A DNA stretch of 64,000 nt from Pseudomonas deceptionensis. GTDB lineage: Bacteria; Pseudomonadota; Gammaproteobacteria; Pseudomonadales; Pseudomonadaceae. The stretch spans positions 3,059,501 through 3,123,500 of the forward strand of contig NZ_FNUD01000002.1 of the NCBI RefSeq assembly GCF_900106095.1, written 5' to 3'. Positions within the stretch are counted from its first letter, which is position 1. Each line of letters starts with the position of its first letter. The position numbers were made by a program, and so were the translations under genes. The notes under the pieces are model-generated. The model saw only the letters and a list, made by a program, of their open reading frames with translations. It did no database searches and was not told where the DNA came from. Shown here one piece after another: positions 34,665 to 44,055 of the stretch.

Positions 34665-37600
34665 ATGGCGTTCTTCACCGCAGCCAGCAAAGCCGACTTC
34701 CAGCATCAACTGCAAGCGGCACTGGCGCAGCACATCAGTGAACAGGCACTGCCACAAGTGGCGCTGTTCGCTGAGCAATTCTTCGGCATCATTTCCCTGG
34801 ATGAACTCACTCAACGTCGGATGTCCGATCTGGCAGGCTGCACGCTGTCGGCCTGGCGTCTGCTGGAACGCTTCGACCCGGCCCAGCCGCAAGTGCGGGT
34901 CTTTAACCCCGATTACGAGCGTCATGGCTGGCAGTCGACGCATACTGCGGTTGAAGTGCTGCACCATGACTTGCCCTTCCTGGTGGACTCGGTGCGAACC
35001 GAGCTGAACCGTCGCGGCTACAGCATTCATACCCTGCAAACCACGGTATTGAGCGTTCGCCGTGGCAGCAAAGGCGAGCTGCTGGAAATCCTGCCCAAGG
35101 GCACCAGTGGCGAAGGCGTCTCGCAAGAGTCGCTGATGTACCTGGAAATCGATCGCTGCGCCCATGTCGCCGAATTGAATGTGCTGAGCAAGGAACTGGA
35201 ACAGGTTCTGGGCGAAGTGCGGGTGGCTGTGGCTGATTTTGAGCCGATGAAGGCCAAGGTGCAGGAGTTGCTGGATAGTGTCGACAGCTGCCAGTACGCC
35301 GTGGACGCTGATGAAAAAGCCGAGATCAAGAGCTTCCTGGAATGGCTGGTGGGCAACCACTTCACCTTCCTGGGCTATGAAGAATTCGTGGTGCGTGAAG
35401 AGGCGGATGGCGGGCATATCGAATATGACGCCAACTCCTTCCTCGGCCTGACCAAGCTGCTGCGGGCCGGCCTTACCGCCGAAGACCTGCGTATCGAAGA
35501 TTACGCCGTCAGCTACCTGCGCAAACCGACCCTGTTGTCGTTTGCCAAGGCTGCACACCCGAGCCGCGTACACCGCCCGGCTTACCCGGACTACGTGTCG
35601 ATCCGCCAGATCGATGCCGACGGCAACGTGATCAAGGAATGCCGCTTCATGGGCCTGTACACCTCTTCGGTGTACGGCGAAAGCGTGCGGGTGATCCCGT
35701 ATATCCGCCGCAAGGTGGCCGAGATCGAACGCCGTTCTGGCTTCCAGCCCAAGGCTCACTTGGGCAAGGAATTGGCCCAGGTCGTTGAAGTACTGCCCCG
35801 TGACGACCTGTTCCAGACGCCGGTGGACGAGCTGTTCACCACCGTGATGTCGATTGTTCAGATCCAGGAGCGCAACAAGATTCGCGTGTTCCTGCGCAAA
35901 GACCCGTATGGCCGCTTCTGCTACTGCCTGGCCTACGTGCCGCGCGATGTGTACTCCACCGAAGTGCGGCAGAAAATCCAGCAGGTACTGATGGAGCGTC
36001 TGCAGGCTTCTGATTGCGAGTTCTGGACCTTCTTCTCGGAGTCGGTACTGGCCCGCGTGCAACTGATTCTGCGGGTTGATCCAAAAAACCGGATCGATAT
36101 CGACCCGCTGTTGCTGGAAAAGGAAGTGATTCAGGCCTGCCGCAGCTGGCAGGACGACTACGCAAGCCTGGTGGTCGAAAGTTTCGGCGAGGCCAATGGC
36201 ACCAAGGTGCTGGCGGACTTCCCCAAAGGCTTCCCGGCAGGTTATCGCGAGCGTTTTGCCGCGCACTCGGCCGTGGTCGACATGCAGCACCTGATGAGCC
36301 TGAGCGACAAAAACCCGCTGGTGATGAGCTTCTATCAGCCCCTGGGCCAGAGCGCCGGTCAGGAGCTGCATTGCAAGCTGTACCACGCTGATACGCCGCT
36401 GGCGCTGTCAGACGTACTGCCGATTCTGGAGAACCTTGGCCTGCGTGTGCTGGGCGAGTTCCCGTACCGTCTGCGTCATGCCAATGGTCGCGAGTTCTGG
36501 ATCCATGACTTCGCCTTTACTGCCGGCGAAGGCTTGAACCTGGATATCCAGCAACTGAATGACACGCTGCAGGATGCATTCGTGCATATCGTGCGCGGCG
36601 ACGCTGAAAACGATGCCTTTAACCGTCTGGTACTGACTGCCGGCTTGCCTTGGCGCGATGTGGCGTTGCTGCGAGCCTACGCCCGTTACCTGAAGCAGAT
36701 CCGCCTGGGCTTTGACCTGGGTTACATCGCCAGCACCCTGAACAACCACACCGATATCGCCCGCGAACTGACGCGGTTGTTCAAGACCCGCTTCTACCTG
36801 GCTCGCAAGCTGACGGCCGAAGACCTCGAAGACAAGCAGCAACGTCTTGAGCAGGCGATTTTGACGGCACTGGACGACGTTCAGGTACTTAACGAAGACC
36901 GCATCCTGCGCCGTTATCTGGACCTGATCAAAGCCACCCTGCGGACCAACTTCTACCAGCCGGATGCCAACGGTCATAACCGTTCGTACTTCAGCTTCAA
37001 GTTCAACCCGCACCTGATTCCCGAGCTGCCAAAGCCAGTGCCGAAGTTTGAAATCTTCGTGTACTCGCCACGGGTTGAAGGCGTGCATTTGCGCTTCGGT
37101 AACGTGGCTCGCGGCGGTTTGCGCTGGTCGGACCGTGAAGAAGACTTCCGCACCGAAGTGCTGGGCCTGGTAAAAGCCCAGCAAGTGAAGAACTCGGTCA
37201 TCGTGCCGGTGGGCGCCAAAGGCGGTTTCGTACCGCGTCGCCTGCCATTGGGCGGCGGCCGTGACGAGATCCAGGCCGAGGCGATCGCCTGCTACCGGAT
37301 CTTCATCTCAGGCCTGCTGGACATCACTGACAACCTCAAGGACGGCACACTGGTACCGCCTTTGAACGTGGTTCGTCACGACGATGATGACCCGTACCTG
37401 GTGGTAGCGGCCGACAAGGGCACAGCCACCTTCTCCGACATCGCCAACGGCATTGCCATCGATTACGGCTTCTGGCTGGGCGATGCGTTCGCGTCGGGCG
37501 GCTCGGCCGGTTATGACCATAAAAAAATGGGCATTACCGCCAAGGGCGCCTGGGTTGGCGTGCAGCGTCACTTTAAAGAGCGCGGGATCAACGTCCAGAA

Positions 37601-39521
37601 AGACAGCATCAGTGTGGTCGGTGTCGGCGACATGGCCGGTGACGTGTTCGGCAACGGCCTGTTGATGTCCGACAAGCTTCAGCTGGTTGCGGCCTTTAAC
37701 CACCTGCACATCTTCATCGATCCAAATCCGGAGCCTGCCAACAGCTTCGTTGAGCGTCAGCGCCTGTTCGATCTGCCGCGTTCGGCCTGGTCGGATTACG
37801 ACACCGGCATCATGTCGGCGGGCGGCGGGATCTTCTCCCGTAGCGCAAAAAGCATCGCCATCTCCCCGGAGATGAAAGAGCGCTTCGCAATCACCGCCGA
37901 CAAGCTGACCCCGACCGAACTGCTGAACGCCTTGCTCAAGGCGCCGGTGGATCTGTTGTGGAACGGCGGTATCGGCACTTACGTCAAAGCCAGCAGCGAA
38001 AGCCACGCCGATGTGGGCGACAAGGCCAACGATGCGTTGCGCGTGAATGGCAACGAGCTGCGCTGCAAGGTCGTGGGTGAGGGCGGTAACCTGGGCATGA
38101 CCCAATTGGGTCGCGTCGAGTTCAACCTCAATGGCGGTGGTTCCAACACCGACTTCATCGACAACGCCGGTGGCGTGGACTGCTCTGACCACGAAGTGAA
38201 TATCAAAATCCTGCTCAACGAAGTTGTGCAGGCCGGTGATATGACCGAGAAGCAGCGCAATCAGTTGCTGGGCAGCATGACCGACGAAGTGGGCGGTCTG
38301 GTGCTGGGCAACAACTACAAGCAGACCCAGGCCATTTCGTTGGCGGCCCGTCGTGCTTACGAGCGGATTGCTGAATACAAACGCCTGATGAACGACCTGG
38401 AAGCCCGTGGCAAGCTGGACCGTGCCATTGAGTTCCTGCCGTCCGAAGAGCAACTCAATGAGCGCGTTGCGGCAGGCCATGGCCTGACCCGTGCAGAGCT
38501 GTCGGTGTTGATCTCGTACAGCAAGATCGACCTCAAGGAAGCCCTGCTCAACTCTCAGGTGCCGGACGACGTCTACCTGACCCGCGACATGGAAACCGCG
38601 TTTCCGCCGATGCTGGTCAGCAAGTTTGCCGAAGCCATGCGTCGTCACCGTCTCAAGCGCGAAATCGTCAGCACCCAGATCGCCAACGACCTGGTCAACC
38701 ACATGGGCATCACCTTTGTGGAGCGCTTGAAAGAGTCGACCGGCATGAGTGCGGCCAACGTGGCAGGTGCTTATGTCATCGTGCGCGACATTTTCCACCT
38801 CCCGCACTGGTTCCGTCAGATCGAAGCGCTGGACTATCAAGTGCCGGCTGAAATCCAGCTGGCGCTGATGGACGAGTTGATGCGTCTGGGCCGCCGTGCA
38901 ACGCGCTGGTTCCTGCGCAGCCGTCGCAACGAGCTGGATGCTGCGCGTGATGTGGCGCACTTCGGCCCGCACCTGGCGGCATTGGGGCTCAAACTCGACG
39001 AGCTGCTTGAAGGCCCGACCCGCGAAGGCTGGCAGACGCGCTATCAGGCATACGTCGAAGCAGGCGTACCTGAGTTGCTGGCGCGGATGGTGGCCGGTAC
39101 TACGCACCTGTACACCCTGTTGCCGATCATCGAAGCCTCGGATGTGACCGGTCAGAACGCTGCGGACGTGGCCAAGGCGTACTTCGCTGTTGGCAGTGCG
39201 CTGGACCTGACCTGGTACTTGCAGCAGATCAGCAACTTGCCGGTTGAGAACAACTGGCAGGCGCTGGCCCGTGAAGCGTTCCGTGACGACATCGACTGGC
39301 AGCAGCGTGCAATTACCGTTTCGGTATTGCAGATGGCTGACGCTCCTGCAGACATCGAAGAGCGTCTGGCATTGTGGCTTGAGCAGAACAACTCGATGGT
39401 TGAGCGCTGGCGCTCGATGCTGGTCGATCTGCGTGCCGCCACTGGCAACGACTACGCGATGTACGCGGTGGCCAACCGTGAGTTGCTTGACCTGGCGTTG
39501 AGCGGTCAATCCGTGATCTGA
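34665..39521 (+). CDS. gdhB: NAD-specific glutamate dehydrogenase, large (180-kDa) type
   Basis: A 1618-residue enzyme of the L-GDH180 family, which converts glutamate to 2-oxoglutarate and ammonia with NAD and acts in amino-acid (especially arginine) breakdown. The N-terminal half holds ACT-like regulatory regions; the catalytic core lies at about residues 790-1220 with RGGLRWSDREEDFRTEVLGL and GAKGGFVPR; a helical C-terminal domain follows. The ATG at 34665 is preceded by GCGGAG. The length is the usual one for the family and nothing is broken. Confidence 0.95.
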   Translation: MAFFTAASKADFQHQLQAALAQHISEQALPQVALFAEQFFGIISLDELTQRRMSDLAGCTLSAWRLLERFDPAQPQVRVFNPDYERHGWQSTHTAVEVLHHDLPFLVDSVRTELNRRGYSIHTLQTTVLSVRRGSKGELLEILPKGTSGEGVSQESLMYLEIDRCAHVAELNVLSKELEQVLGEVRVAVADFEPMKAKVQELLDSVDSCQYAVDADEKAEIKSFLEWLVGNHFTFLGYEEFVVREEADGGHIEYDANSFLGLTKLLRAGLTAEDLRIEDYAVSYLRKPTLLSFAKAAHPSRVHRPAYPDYVSIRQIDADGNVIKECRFMGLYTSSVYGESVRVIPYIRRKVAEIERRSGFQPKAHLGKELAQVVEVLPRDDLFQTPVDELFTTVMSIVQIQERNKIRVFLRKDPYGRFCYCLAYVPRDVYSTEVRQKIQQVLMERLQASDCEFWTFFSESVLARVQLILRVDPKNRIDIDPLLLEKEVIQACRSWQDDYASLVVESFGEANGTKVLADFPKGFPAGYRERFAAHSAVVDMQHLMSLSDKNPLVMSFYQPLGQSAGQELHCKLYHADTPLALSDVLPILENLGLRVLGEFPYRLRHANGREFWIHDFAFTAGEGLNLDIQQLNDTLQDAFVHIVRGDAENDAFNRLVLTAGLPWRDVALLRAYARYLKQIRLGFDLGYIASTLNNHTDIARELTRLFKTRFYLARKLTAEDLEDKQQRLEQAILTALDDVQVLNEDRILRRYLDLIKATLRTNFYQPDANGHNRSYFSFKFNPHLIPELPKPVPKFEIFVYSPRVEGVHLRFGNVARGGLRWSDREEDFRTEVLGLVKAQQVKNSVIVPVGAKGGFVPRRLPLGGGRDEIQAEAIACYRIFISGLLDITDNLKDGTLVPPLNVVRHDDDDPYLVVAADKGTATFSDIANGIAIDYGFWLGDAFASGGSAGYDHKKMGITAKGAWVGVQRHFKERGINVQKDSISVVGVGDMAGDVFGNGLLMSDKLQLVAAFNHLHIFIDPNPEPANSFVERQRLFDLPRSAWSDYDTGIMSAGGGIFSRSAKSIAISPEMKERFAITADKLTPTELLNALLKAPVDLLWNGGIGTYVKASSESHADVGDKANDALRVNGNELRCKVVGEGGNLGMTQLGRVEFNLNGGGSNTDFIDNAGGVDCSDHEVNIKILLNEVVQAGDMTEKQRNQLLGSMTDEVGGLVLGNNYKQTQAISLAARRAYERIAEYKRLMNDLEARGKLDRAIEFLPSEEQLNERVAAGHGLTRAELSVLISYSKIDLKEALLNSQVPDDVYLTRDMETAFPPMLVSKFAEAMRRHRLKREIVSTQIANDLVNHMGITFVERLKESTGMSAANVAGAYVIVRDIFHLPHWFRQIEALDYQVPAEIQLALMDELMRLGRRATRWFLRSRRNELDAARDVAHFGPHLAALGLKLDELLEGPTREGWQTRYQAYVEAGVPELLARMVAGTTHLYTLLPIIEASDVTGQNAADVAKAYFAVGSALDLTWYLQQISNLPVENNWQALAREAFRDDIDWQQRAITVSVLQMADAPADIEERLALWLEQNNSMVERWRSMLVDLRAATGNDYAMYAVANRELLDLALSGQSVI

Positions 39522-39542
39522 CTGGCTGAGTAGCAAAAAAAT

Positions 39543-39578
39543 AGCCCCGGCTCATGTGAAGTGAGCCGGGGCTTTTTT
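39543..39578. terminator. Bidirectional intrinsic terminator
   Basis: A perfect 12-bp stem (AGCCCCGGCTCA with TGAGCCGGGGCT) and a 7-base loop are followed by TTTTTT. It lies 21 bases after gdhB and serves the convergent DUF4404 gene too (A-run on the other side). Confidence 0.95.
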
Positions 39579-39599
39579 GTGTGTGGGGCGCGGGTGGGA

Positions 39600-39863
39600 T
39601 CAGATCCCGATATTGCCCAGGGTTTGCACGATACTGCGCAGCGTGACGGCCAGGGTAGGGTGATCGACCTCGAAGCGTTCTACGGCAAGGTTGACGCTGT
39701 CGGCCAGGCTGGTGTCGTTGGTTGCTTTCTCGATATCGATCTGAGCCTGGATTTGTGTTGCAAGCTGGGTCAAATGATCACGCTCTTCCTGGGTGAGCGG
39801 TGGATTCTGTTCCAGTTGCTCGCGCAAGGTATTGAGTTGTTCTTGCAGTTCGCGGGCAGGCAT
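39600..39863 (-). CDS. DUF4404 family protein
   Basis: An 87-residue cytoplasmic helical protein (MPARELQEQLNTLREQLEQN opening, with IVQTLGNIGI at the end), recognised as DUF4404, of unknown function. An AAAGGA site favours the ATG at 39863; an in-frame ATG nine bases earlier overlaps that site. Confidence 0.75.
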   Translation of the reverse strand: MPARELQEQLNTLREQLEQNPPLTQEERDHLTQLATQIQAQIDIEKATNDTSLADSVNLAVERFEVDHPTLAVTLRSIVQTLGNIGI

Positions 39864-40179
39864 AGCATTCATCCTTTATTGATAGGCTCTGTTGTAGACC
39901 TTCGCAGTGAACAAAAGGTCAGAAGCGGGCCTCTAGATTAATCCACTCGCGCTGAGTGTGCATGATCTCTATCAAAATCCCTTGTGGGCGATATCTCGGC
40001 TATAAAAGACGCTGAATCATTTTGTACAAAAAGAAACCCGGTACCGCGGAACGACTATCTTTAGGGTAAGTCTGTTTAGGGTATTGCTTGGGGGCTGCCT
40101 AATGGGCTTTTGCCGTTATACTAAGGGTCTGACCCAGGGCATAGCGCCCAAGTGTTAAGTATTTTCAAGGAGTTTTGCT
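39864..40179. other. Promoter region of mlaA
   Basis: This 316-base region has no gene. A -10-like TATACT lies at 40117-40122, about 60 bases before the mlaA start; the -35 element is poor. AAGGAG sits 7 bases before the ATG. Confidence 0.5.
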
Positions 40180-40869
40180 ATGCGCTGGACTGATCGTCTT
40201 GCTCAATTATGTGTCTGTGCCGGTGTTGTGATGTTGCCATTGGCTGCCAATGCCGCCACTGAAGATGACCCATGGGAAGGGGTTAACCGGGTTATTTTCA
40301 AGTTCAACGAAAAGCTTGATACCTATGCCTTGAAGCCGCTTGCTCAAGGGTATCAGTTCATCACGCCGCAATTTCTGGAAGACGGCATCCACAACATGTA
40401 CCGAAACATCGGTGACGTGCGCAACCTGGCCAACGACGTCTTGCAAGCCAAGCCGCACGCGGCCGGTGTAGACACCGCCCGCTTGTTGATGAACACCACG
40501 CTGGGTGTCGCCGGCTTCTTTGATGTGGGTACCAAAATGGGGCTGCAGCGCAACAGCGAAGACTTCGGTCAGACGCTGGGGCATTGGGGCGTTCCAAGCG
40601 GTCCTTACGTGATGCTGCCGCTGTTGGGCCCAAGCACCGTGCGTGACGCGGTAGCCCTCTACCCGGACGGCTTCACCGAACCGTACCCTTACATGCACGA
40701 CATTCCGGCCCGTAACATGGCGATCGGCATGGACATCATCGACACCCGCGCCAGCTTGCTGTCTGCCGAAAAACTGGTGACAGGCGACAAATACGTCTTT
40801 ATTCGCAACGCCTACTTGCAGCACCGCGAGTTCAAGGTCAAAGACGGGCAGGTTGAAGACGACTTTTAA
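40180..40869 (+). CDS. mlaA: MlaA/VacJ family phospholipid-transport protein
   Basis: A 229-residue MlaA family protein (DDPWEGVNRVIFKFNEKLD, then RNIGDVRNLANDVLQ and GVPSGPYVMLPLLGPSTVRD). It would remove misplaced phospholipids from the outer leaflet of the outer membrane and hand them to the Mla system. The N-terminus is a plain signal peptide cleaved near ANA-A; there is no lipobox cysteine at the cleavage site, so it is probably not lipidated as in E. coli. Confidence 0.9.
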   Translation: MRWTDRLAQLCVCAGVVMLPLAANAATEDDPWEGVNRVIFKFNEKLDTYALKPLAQGYQFITPQFLEDGIHNMYRNIGDVRNLANDVLQAKPHAAGVDTARLLMNTTLGVAGFFDVGTKMGLQRNSEDFGQTLGHWGVPSGPYVMLPLLGPSTVRDAVALYPDGFTEPYPYMHDIPARNMAIGMDIIDTRASLLSAEKLVTGDKYVFIRNAYLQHREFKVKDGQVEDDF

Positions 40870-41209
40870 GCCGTCTGGCCTGCACCCGGAAAACGGCCCT
40901 CAGGGCCGTTTTTTGCATTTATGGGCGCAAAAAGCGTCGTGTTCACGGGCCGTTAAACCTTGGTTTTGGTTGCTGCCAGCGAGGTTCTTATAACCCGCGG
41001 GAATTTAACGTGACGAACACCTCAAGCCACCATCGGCCTGAGCTTGAAACCCCCCGCGGATGGGAGTACCGTCTGCGCCTTACACGGGCACCTTTGTAGG
41101 ATCGAGCAACACAATCGATTTGAGTCAGGGATGTTCACAAGCCAATTCAGTCGTGAGCCCGACGTGTTCGAGTTCCCGCGACAACCTAATTCTGGCGCCG
41201 TTTGCCCAC
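40870..41209. other. Intergenic region before hsbR
   Basis: Beyond the terminator at 40891-40914, I see no gene or clear promoter motif in this 340-base region. The hsbR reading frame is open through much of it, so a longer hsbR start is not excluded. Confidence 0.4.
40891..40914 (+). terminator. Intrinsic terminator of mlaA
   Basis: AAACGGCCC, a 3-base TCA loop, GGGCCGTTT and more Ts lie 22 bases after the mlaA stop. Confidence 0.95.
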
Positions 41210-42394
41210 ATGCAAAAAACCAGTGCCACGCTGCTGATCATTGATGACGACGAAGTAGTGCGCGCCAGCCTGGCGGCCTACCTGGAAGACAGCGGCTTCA
41301 GCGTCCTTCAAGCCAGTAATGGCTTGCAAGGCTTTCAGGTGTTCGAGCTAGAGCAGCCAGACTTAGTGATCTGTGACCTGCGCATGCCGCAAATGAGTGG
41401 TCTGGAGTTGATTCGCCAGGTCACCCAGCGCTCGTCGCAAACCCCGGTGATCGTTATCTCCGGGGCAGGCGTGATGAGTGATGTGGTCGAGGCGTTGCGT
41501 CTGGGTGCTGCCGACTACCTTATCAAGCCGCTCGAAGATCTCGCCGTTCTGGAGCACTCGGTACATCGGGCACTGGACCGTGCGCGGTTACTGTTTGAGA
41601 ACCAGCGCTATCGGGAGAAGCTGGAGTCTGCCAACCGCGAGCTCGAGGCCAGCCTGCATTTACTGCAGGAAGACCAGAACGCGGGCAGGCAGGTGCAGAT
41701 GAACATGCTGCCGATCAGCCCGTGGGCCATCGATGACTTCAATTTTGCGCATCAGATCATTCCCTCCCTGTACCTGTCCGGTGATTTTGTTGACTACTTC
41801 AGGGTTGATGAGCGTCGAGTAGCGTTTTATCTGGCGGACGTATCCGGTCATGGCGCCTCGTCGGCGTTTGTCACGGTGCTGCTCAAGTTCATGACCACGC
41901 GCTTGCTGTTCGAGTCCAAGCGCAACGGCACCTTGCCGGAGTTCAAGCCCTCCGAAGTGCTTGGGCATATCAACCGAGGCCTGATCAACTGCAAGCTGGG
42001 CAAGCATGTGACCATGGTGGGTGGCGTGATTGATGAAGAGACCGGCGAGCTGACCTACAGCATTGGTGGTCACTTGCCACTGCCAGTGCTCTACACTCCT
42101 GAGAGTGTGAGCTACCTGGAAGGGCGGGGGTTGCCTGTTGGCCTGTTCAACGAAGCCACCTATGAAGATCATGTTTTGAAACTGCCGCACGCCTTCAGCT
42201 TGACGCTGATGTCGGACGGGATTCTGGATCTTCTGACTGAGCCGACGCTCAAAGAGAAAGAAGCTGCTTTACCGCAGTTGGTGAAAACAGCAGGCGGCAG
42301 CCTGGATGGTCTGCGCCAGGTTTTTGGATTAGCTACGCTCGGGGAGATGCCGGATGATATCGCCTTGTTGGTGTTGAGCAGGAATCTTAAATGA
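41210..42394 (+). CDS. hsbR: Response regulator fused to a PP2C/SpoIIE-type phosphatase (HsbR-like)
   Basis: A 394-residue protein. A receiver domain has the acidic pocket IIDDDEVV, phospho-acceptor D56 (VICDLRMPQMSG) and the lysine in LIKPLED. A coiled-coil linker (about 130-160) is followed by a SpoIIE-type phosphatase with SGDFVDYF and LADVSGHGASSAFV. In Pseudomonas HsbR acts on the anti-anti-sigma factor HsbA, encoded next with a 4-base overlap, linking motility and biofilm choices. The ATG at 41210 begins just before the receiver domain; its RBS is weak, so a start further upstream remains possible. Confidence 0.85.
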   Translation: MQKTSATLLIIDDDEVVRASLAAYLEDSGFSVLQASNGLQGFQVFELEQPDLVICDLRMPQMSGLELIRQVTQRSSQTPVIVISGAGVMSDVVEALRLGAADYLIKPLEDLAVLEHSVHRALDRARLLFENQRYREKLESANRELEASLHLLQEDQNAGRQVQMNMLPISPWAIDDFNFAHQIIPSLYLSGDFVDYFRVDERRVAFYLADVSGHGASSAFVTVLLKFMTTRLLFESKRNGTLPEFKPSEVLGHINRGLINCKLGKHVTMVGGVIDEETGELTYSIGGHLPLPVLYTPESVSYLEGRGLPVGLFNEATYEDHVLKLPHAFSLTLMSDGILDLLTEPTLKEKEAALPQLVKTAGGSLDGLRQVFGLATLGEMPDDIALLVLSRNLK

Positions 42395-42873
42395 GTACCG
42401 GTAGAATTCAGTTCGCCGAACAGGATGGCACCTTCGTCCTGAAGTTTGTGGGTGAAGTGCGTCTGACGTTGTGTTCGGCACTGGATGCGACAATCGAGAG
42501 GATTTTCACGGCGCTGAATTTCAATGCCATCGTGATAGACCTCACCGAAACCCGCAGTATCGACAGCACCACTCTGGGTTTGCTGGCGAAGCTGTCGATC
42601 TTGTCGCGTCAAAAAATAGGTCTTTTGCCGACGGTGGTCACCACCCATGAAGACATCACCCGGCTGCTGCAGTCGATGGGCTTCGATCAGGTGTTCAACA
42701 TTATCGGCAAGCCGATCCCGTGCCCGGAATGCCTGACCGACCTGCCTTCACAGGACCAGTCTGAAGAAGTGGTGCGGGTGAAGGTGCTCGAGGCGCACAA
42801 GATCCTGATGGGGTTGAACGACTCCAACCGTGAAGCGTTTCACGACCTGGTGAATGCGCTCGAGCGTCACTGA
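42391..42873 (+). CDS. hsbA: Anti-anti-sigma factor (HsbA-like STAS protein)
   Basis: A 160-residue protein with an N-terminal STAS domain; serine 56 in LTETRSIDSTTLG is at the phosphorylation position known for HsbA. The C-terminal extension contains the CPECL motif. Dephosphorylation by the preceding phosphatase should switch its partner (FlgM versus a diguanylate cyclase in P. aeruginosa). Length and order match the P. aeruginosa pair. Confidence 0.85.
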   Translation: MSTGRIQFAEQDGTFVLKFVGEVRLTLCSALDATIERIFTALNFNAIVIDLTETRSIDSTTLGLLAKLSILSRQKIGLLPTVVTTHEDITRLLQSMGFDQVFNIIGKPIPCPECLTDLPSQDQSEEVVRVKVLEAHKILMGLNDSNREAFHDLVNALERH

Positions 42874-42894
42874 CCTCAGCGGGCAGCAAGCATG

Positions 42895-42932
42895 AAAAAG
42901 GGGCCGTCCTGCACAGGGGCGGCCCTTTTTTG
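42895..42932. terminator. Bidirectional terminator between hsbA and dusA
   Basis: AAAAAGGGGCCGTCCTG pairs imperfectly with CAGGGGCGGCCCTTTTTT. A-runs and T-runs on both sides serve the convergent genes. Confidence 0.9.
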
Positions 42933-42933
42933 A

Positions 42934-43953
42934 TTAGCGGCCTTCCAGCAGCTCAGCGGCTTGATCCAGCAGGGCCAGAGGGTCTTTGGCCTTGTGGATA
43001 TCCACCGACAGCAACTGGCGGAAGCGACGGGCACCAGGAAAGCCTTGGCCCAAGCCCAGAATGTGCCGGGTGATATGGTGCATTGAACCGCCTGCAGCAA
43101 TGTGCGCAGCGATATACGGTCGCAGCAACGCCAGCGCTTGCGCCCGTGAAATCACGGGATCGGTGCTGCCAAACAGCTGCTGATCGACCTCTGCCAGGAT
43201 ATAGGGGTTGTGATAGGCCTCACGGCCGAGCATCACCCCATCGAACACCTGCAAATGCTCCTGGCATTGCTCCAGCGTCTTGATCCCGCCATTGAGAATG
43301 ATCTCCAGCTCCGGGAAATCGGTTTTCAGCTGTGCGGCAACGTCGTAACGCAGGGGAGGGATATCGCGATTTTCTTTCGGCGACAGGCCTTCGAGAATGG
43401 CGATACGGGCATGCACGGTAAAACTGTTGCAGCCGGCATCTCGCACAGTGCCGACAAAGTCGCACAACTGCTCGTAGCTATCGCGCCCGTTGATGCCGAT
43501 TCGATGCTTGACCGTGACCGGAACAGACACCGCGTCCTGCATGGCCTTCACACAATCGGCAACCAGCGCCGGGTGAGCCATCAGGCACGCGCCGATCATA
43601 TTGTTCTGCACCCGATCGCTCGGGCAGCCGACATTCAGATTCACCTCGTCATACCCTGCGGCCTGAGCCAGGCGCGCGCACGCTGCCAGATCAGCCGGAA
43701 CACTGCCGCCTAACTGCAAGGCAAGCGGATGTTCAGTCTCGTCATGCCGCAAGAAGCGCTCGGCATCACCATTGATCAACGCACCGGTGGTGACCATTTC
43801 AGTGTAAAGCAGCGCGTTTTTGGACAGGAGGCGCAGGAAGAAGCGGCAATGACGATCGGTCCAATCCATCATCGGAGCCACACTGAAACGGCGCGACGGC
43901 TCAGGGCGGGCGCAGTCAATGTTTACGAGTGTTTCAGGCTTTTCTAAATTCAT
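42934..43953 (-). CDS. dusA: tRNA-dihydrouridine(20/20a) synthase DusA
   Basis: A 339-residue FMN enzyme that reduces U20/U20a in tRNA. The FMN-binding start is RRFSVAPMMDWTDRHCR and the catalytic cysteine is C110 in LNVGCPSDRVQ; KHRIGIN and NGGIKTLEQC are also present. It is intact although the prophage is inserted at its 5' end, so the first roughly 20 codons (MNLEKPETLVNIDCARPEPS) and the promoter may be supplied by the element. The ATG at 43953 has only a weak RBS. Confidence 0.95.
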   Translation of the reverse strand: MNLEKPETLVNIDCARPEPSRRFSVAPMMDWTDRHCRFFLRLLSKNALLYTEMVTTGALINGDAERFLRHDETEHPLALQLGGSVPADLAACARLAQAAGYDEVNLNVGCPSDRVQNNMIGACLMAHPALVADCVKAMQDAVSVPVTVKHRIGINGRDSYEQLCDFVGTVRDAGCNSFTVHARIAILEGLSPKENRDIPPLRYDVAAQLKTDFPELEIILNGGIKTLEQCQEHLQVFDGVMLGREAYHNPYILAEVDQQLFGSTDPVISRAQALALLRPYIAAHIAAGGSMHHITRHILGLGQGFPGARRFRQLLSVDIHKAKDPLALLDQAAELLEGR

Positions 43954-43960
43954 TCATACT
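43850..43960. other. Inferred left attachment site (attL) zone at the start of dusA
   Basis: dusA-specific integrases recombine within the first codons of the gene, around the SVAPMMDWTD coding segment. The integrase gene starts about 100 bases outside dusA. The exact core cannot be set because attR is beyond the window. Confidence 0.45.
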
Positions 43961-44010
43961 GATCTTTTATACAGCTGTTTTTACCCATTTCTGCTTGTTT
44001 TTTGAAGTCG

Positions 44011-44050
44011 GTTGCTACAATGTAGTAATCGAGATCAGCAATGTAGCAAC
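44011..44050. promoter_or_regulatory. Repeat cluster upstream of the integrase gene
   Basis: GTTGCTACA (44011-44019) is mirrored by TGTAGCAAC (44042-44050). CTACAATGTAG at 44015-44025 is itself a palindrome. CAATGTAG(T/C)AA occurs at 44018-44028 and again exactly 21 bases (two helix turns) later. It ends 5 bases before the integrase ATG, so it could be a regulatory or arm-type site. Confidence 0.55.
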
Positions 44051-44055
44051 TAGAA

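Noticed and set aside
34635..39536. Long minus-strand frames opposite gdhB.
   Set aside because: gdhB is unmistakable and full length; the antisense frames have no recognisable domains.
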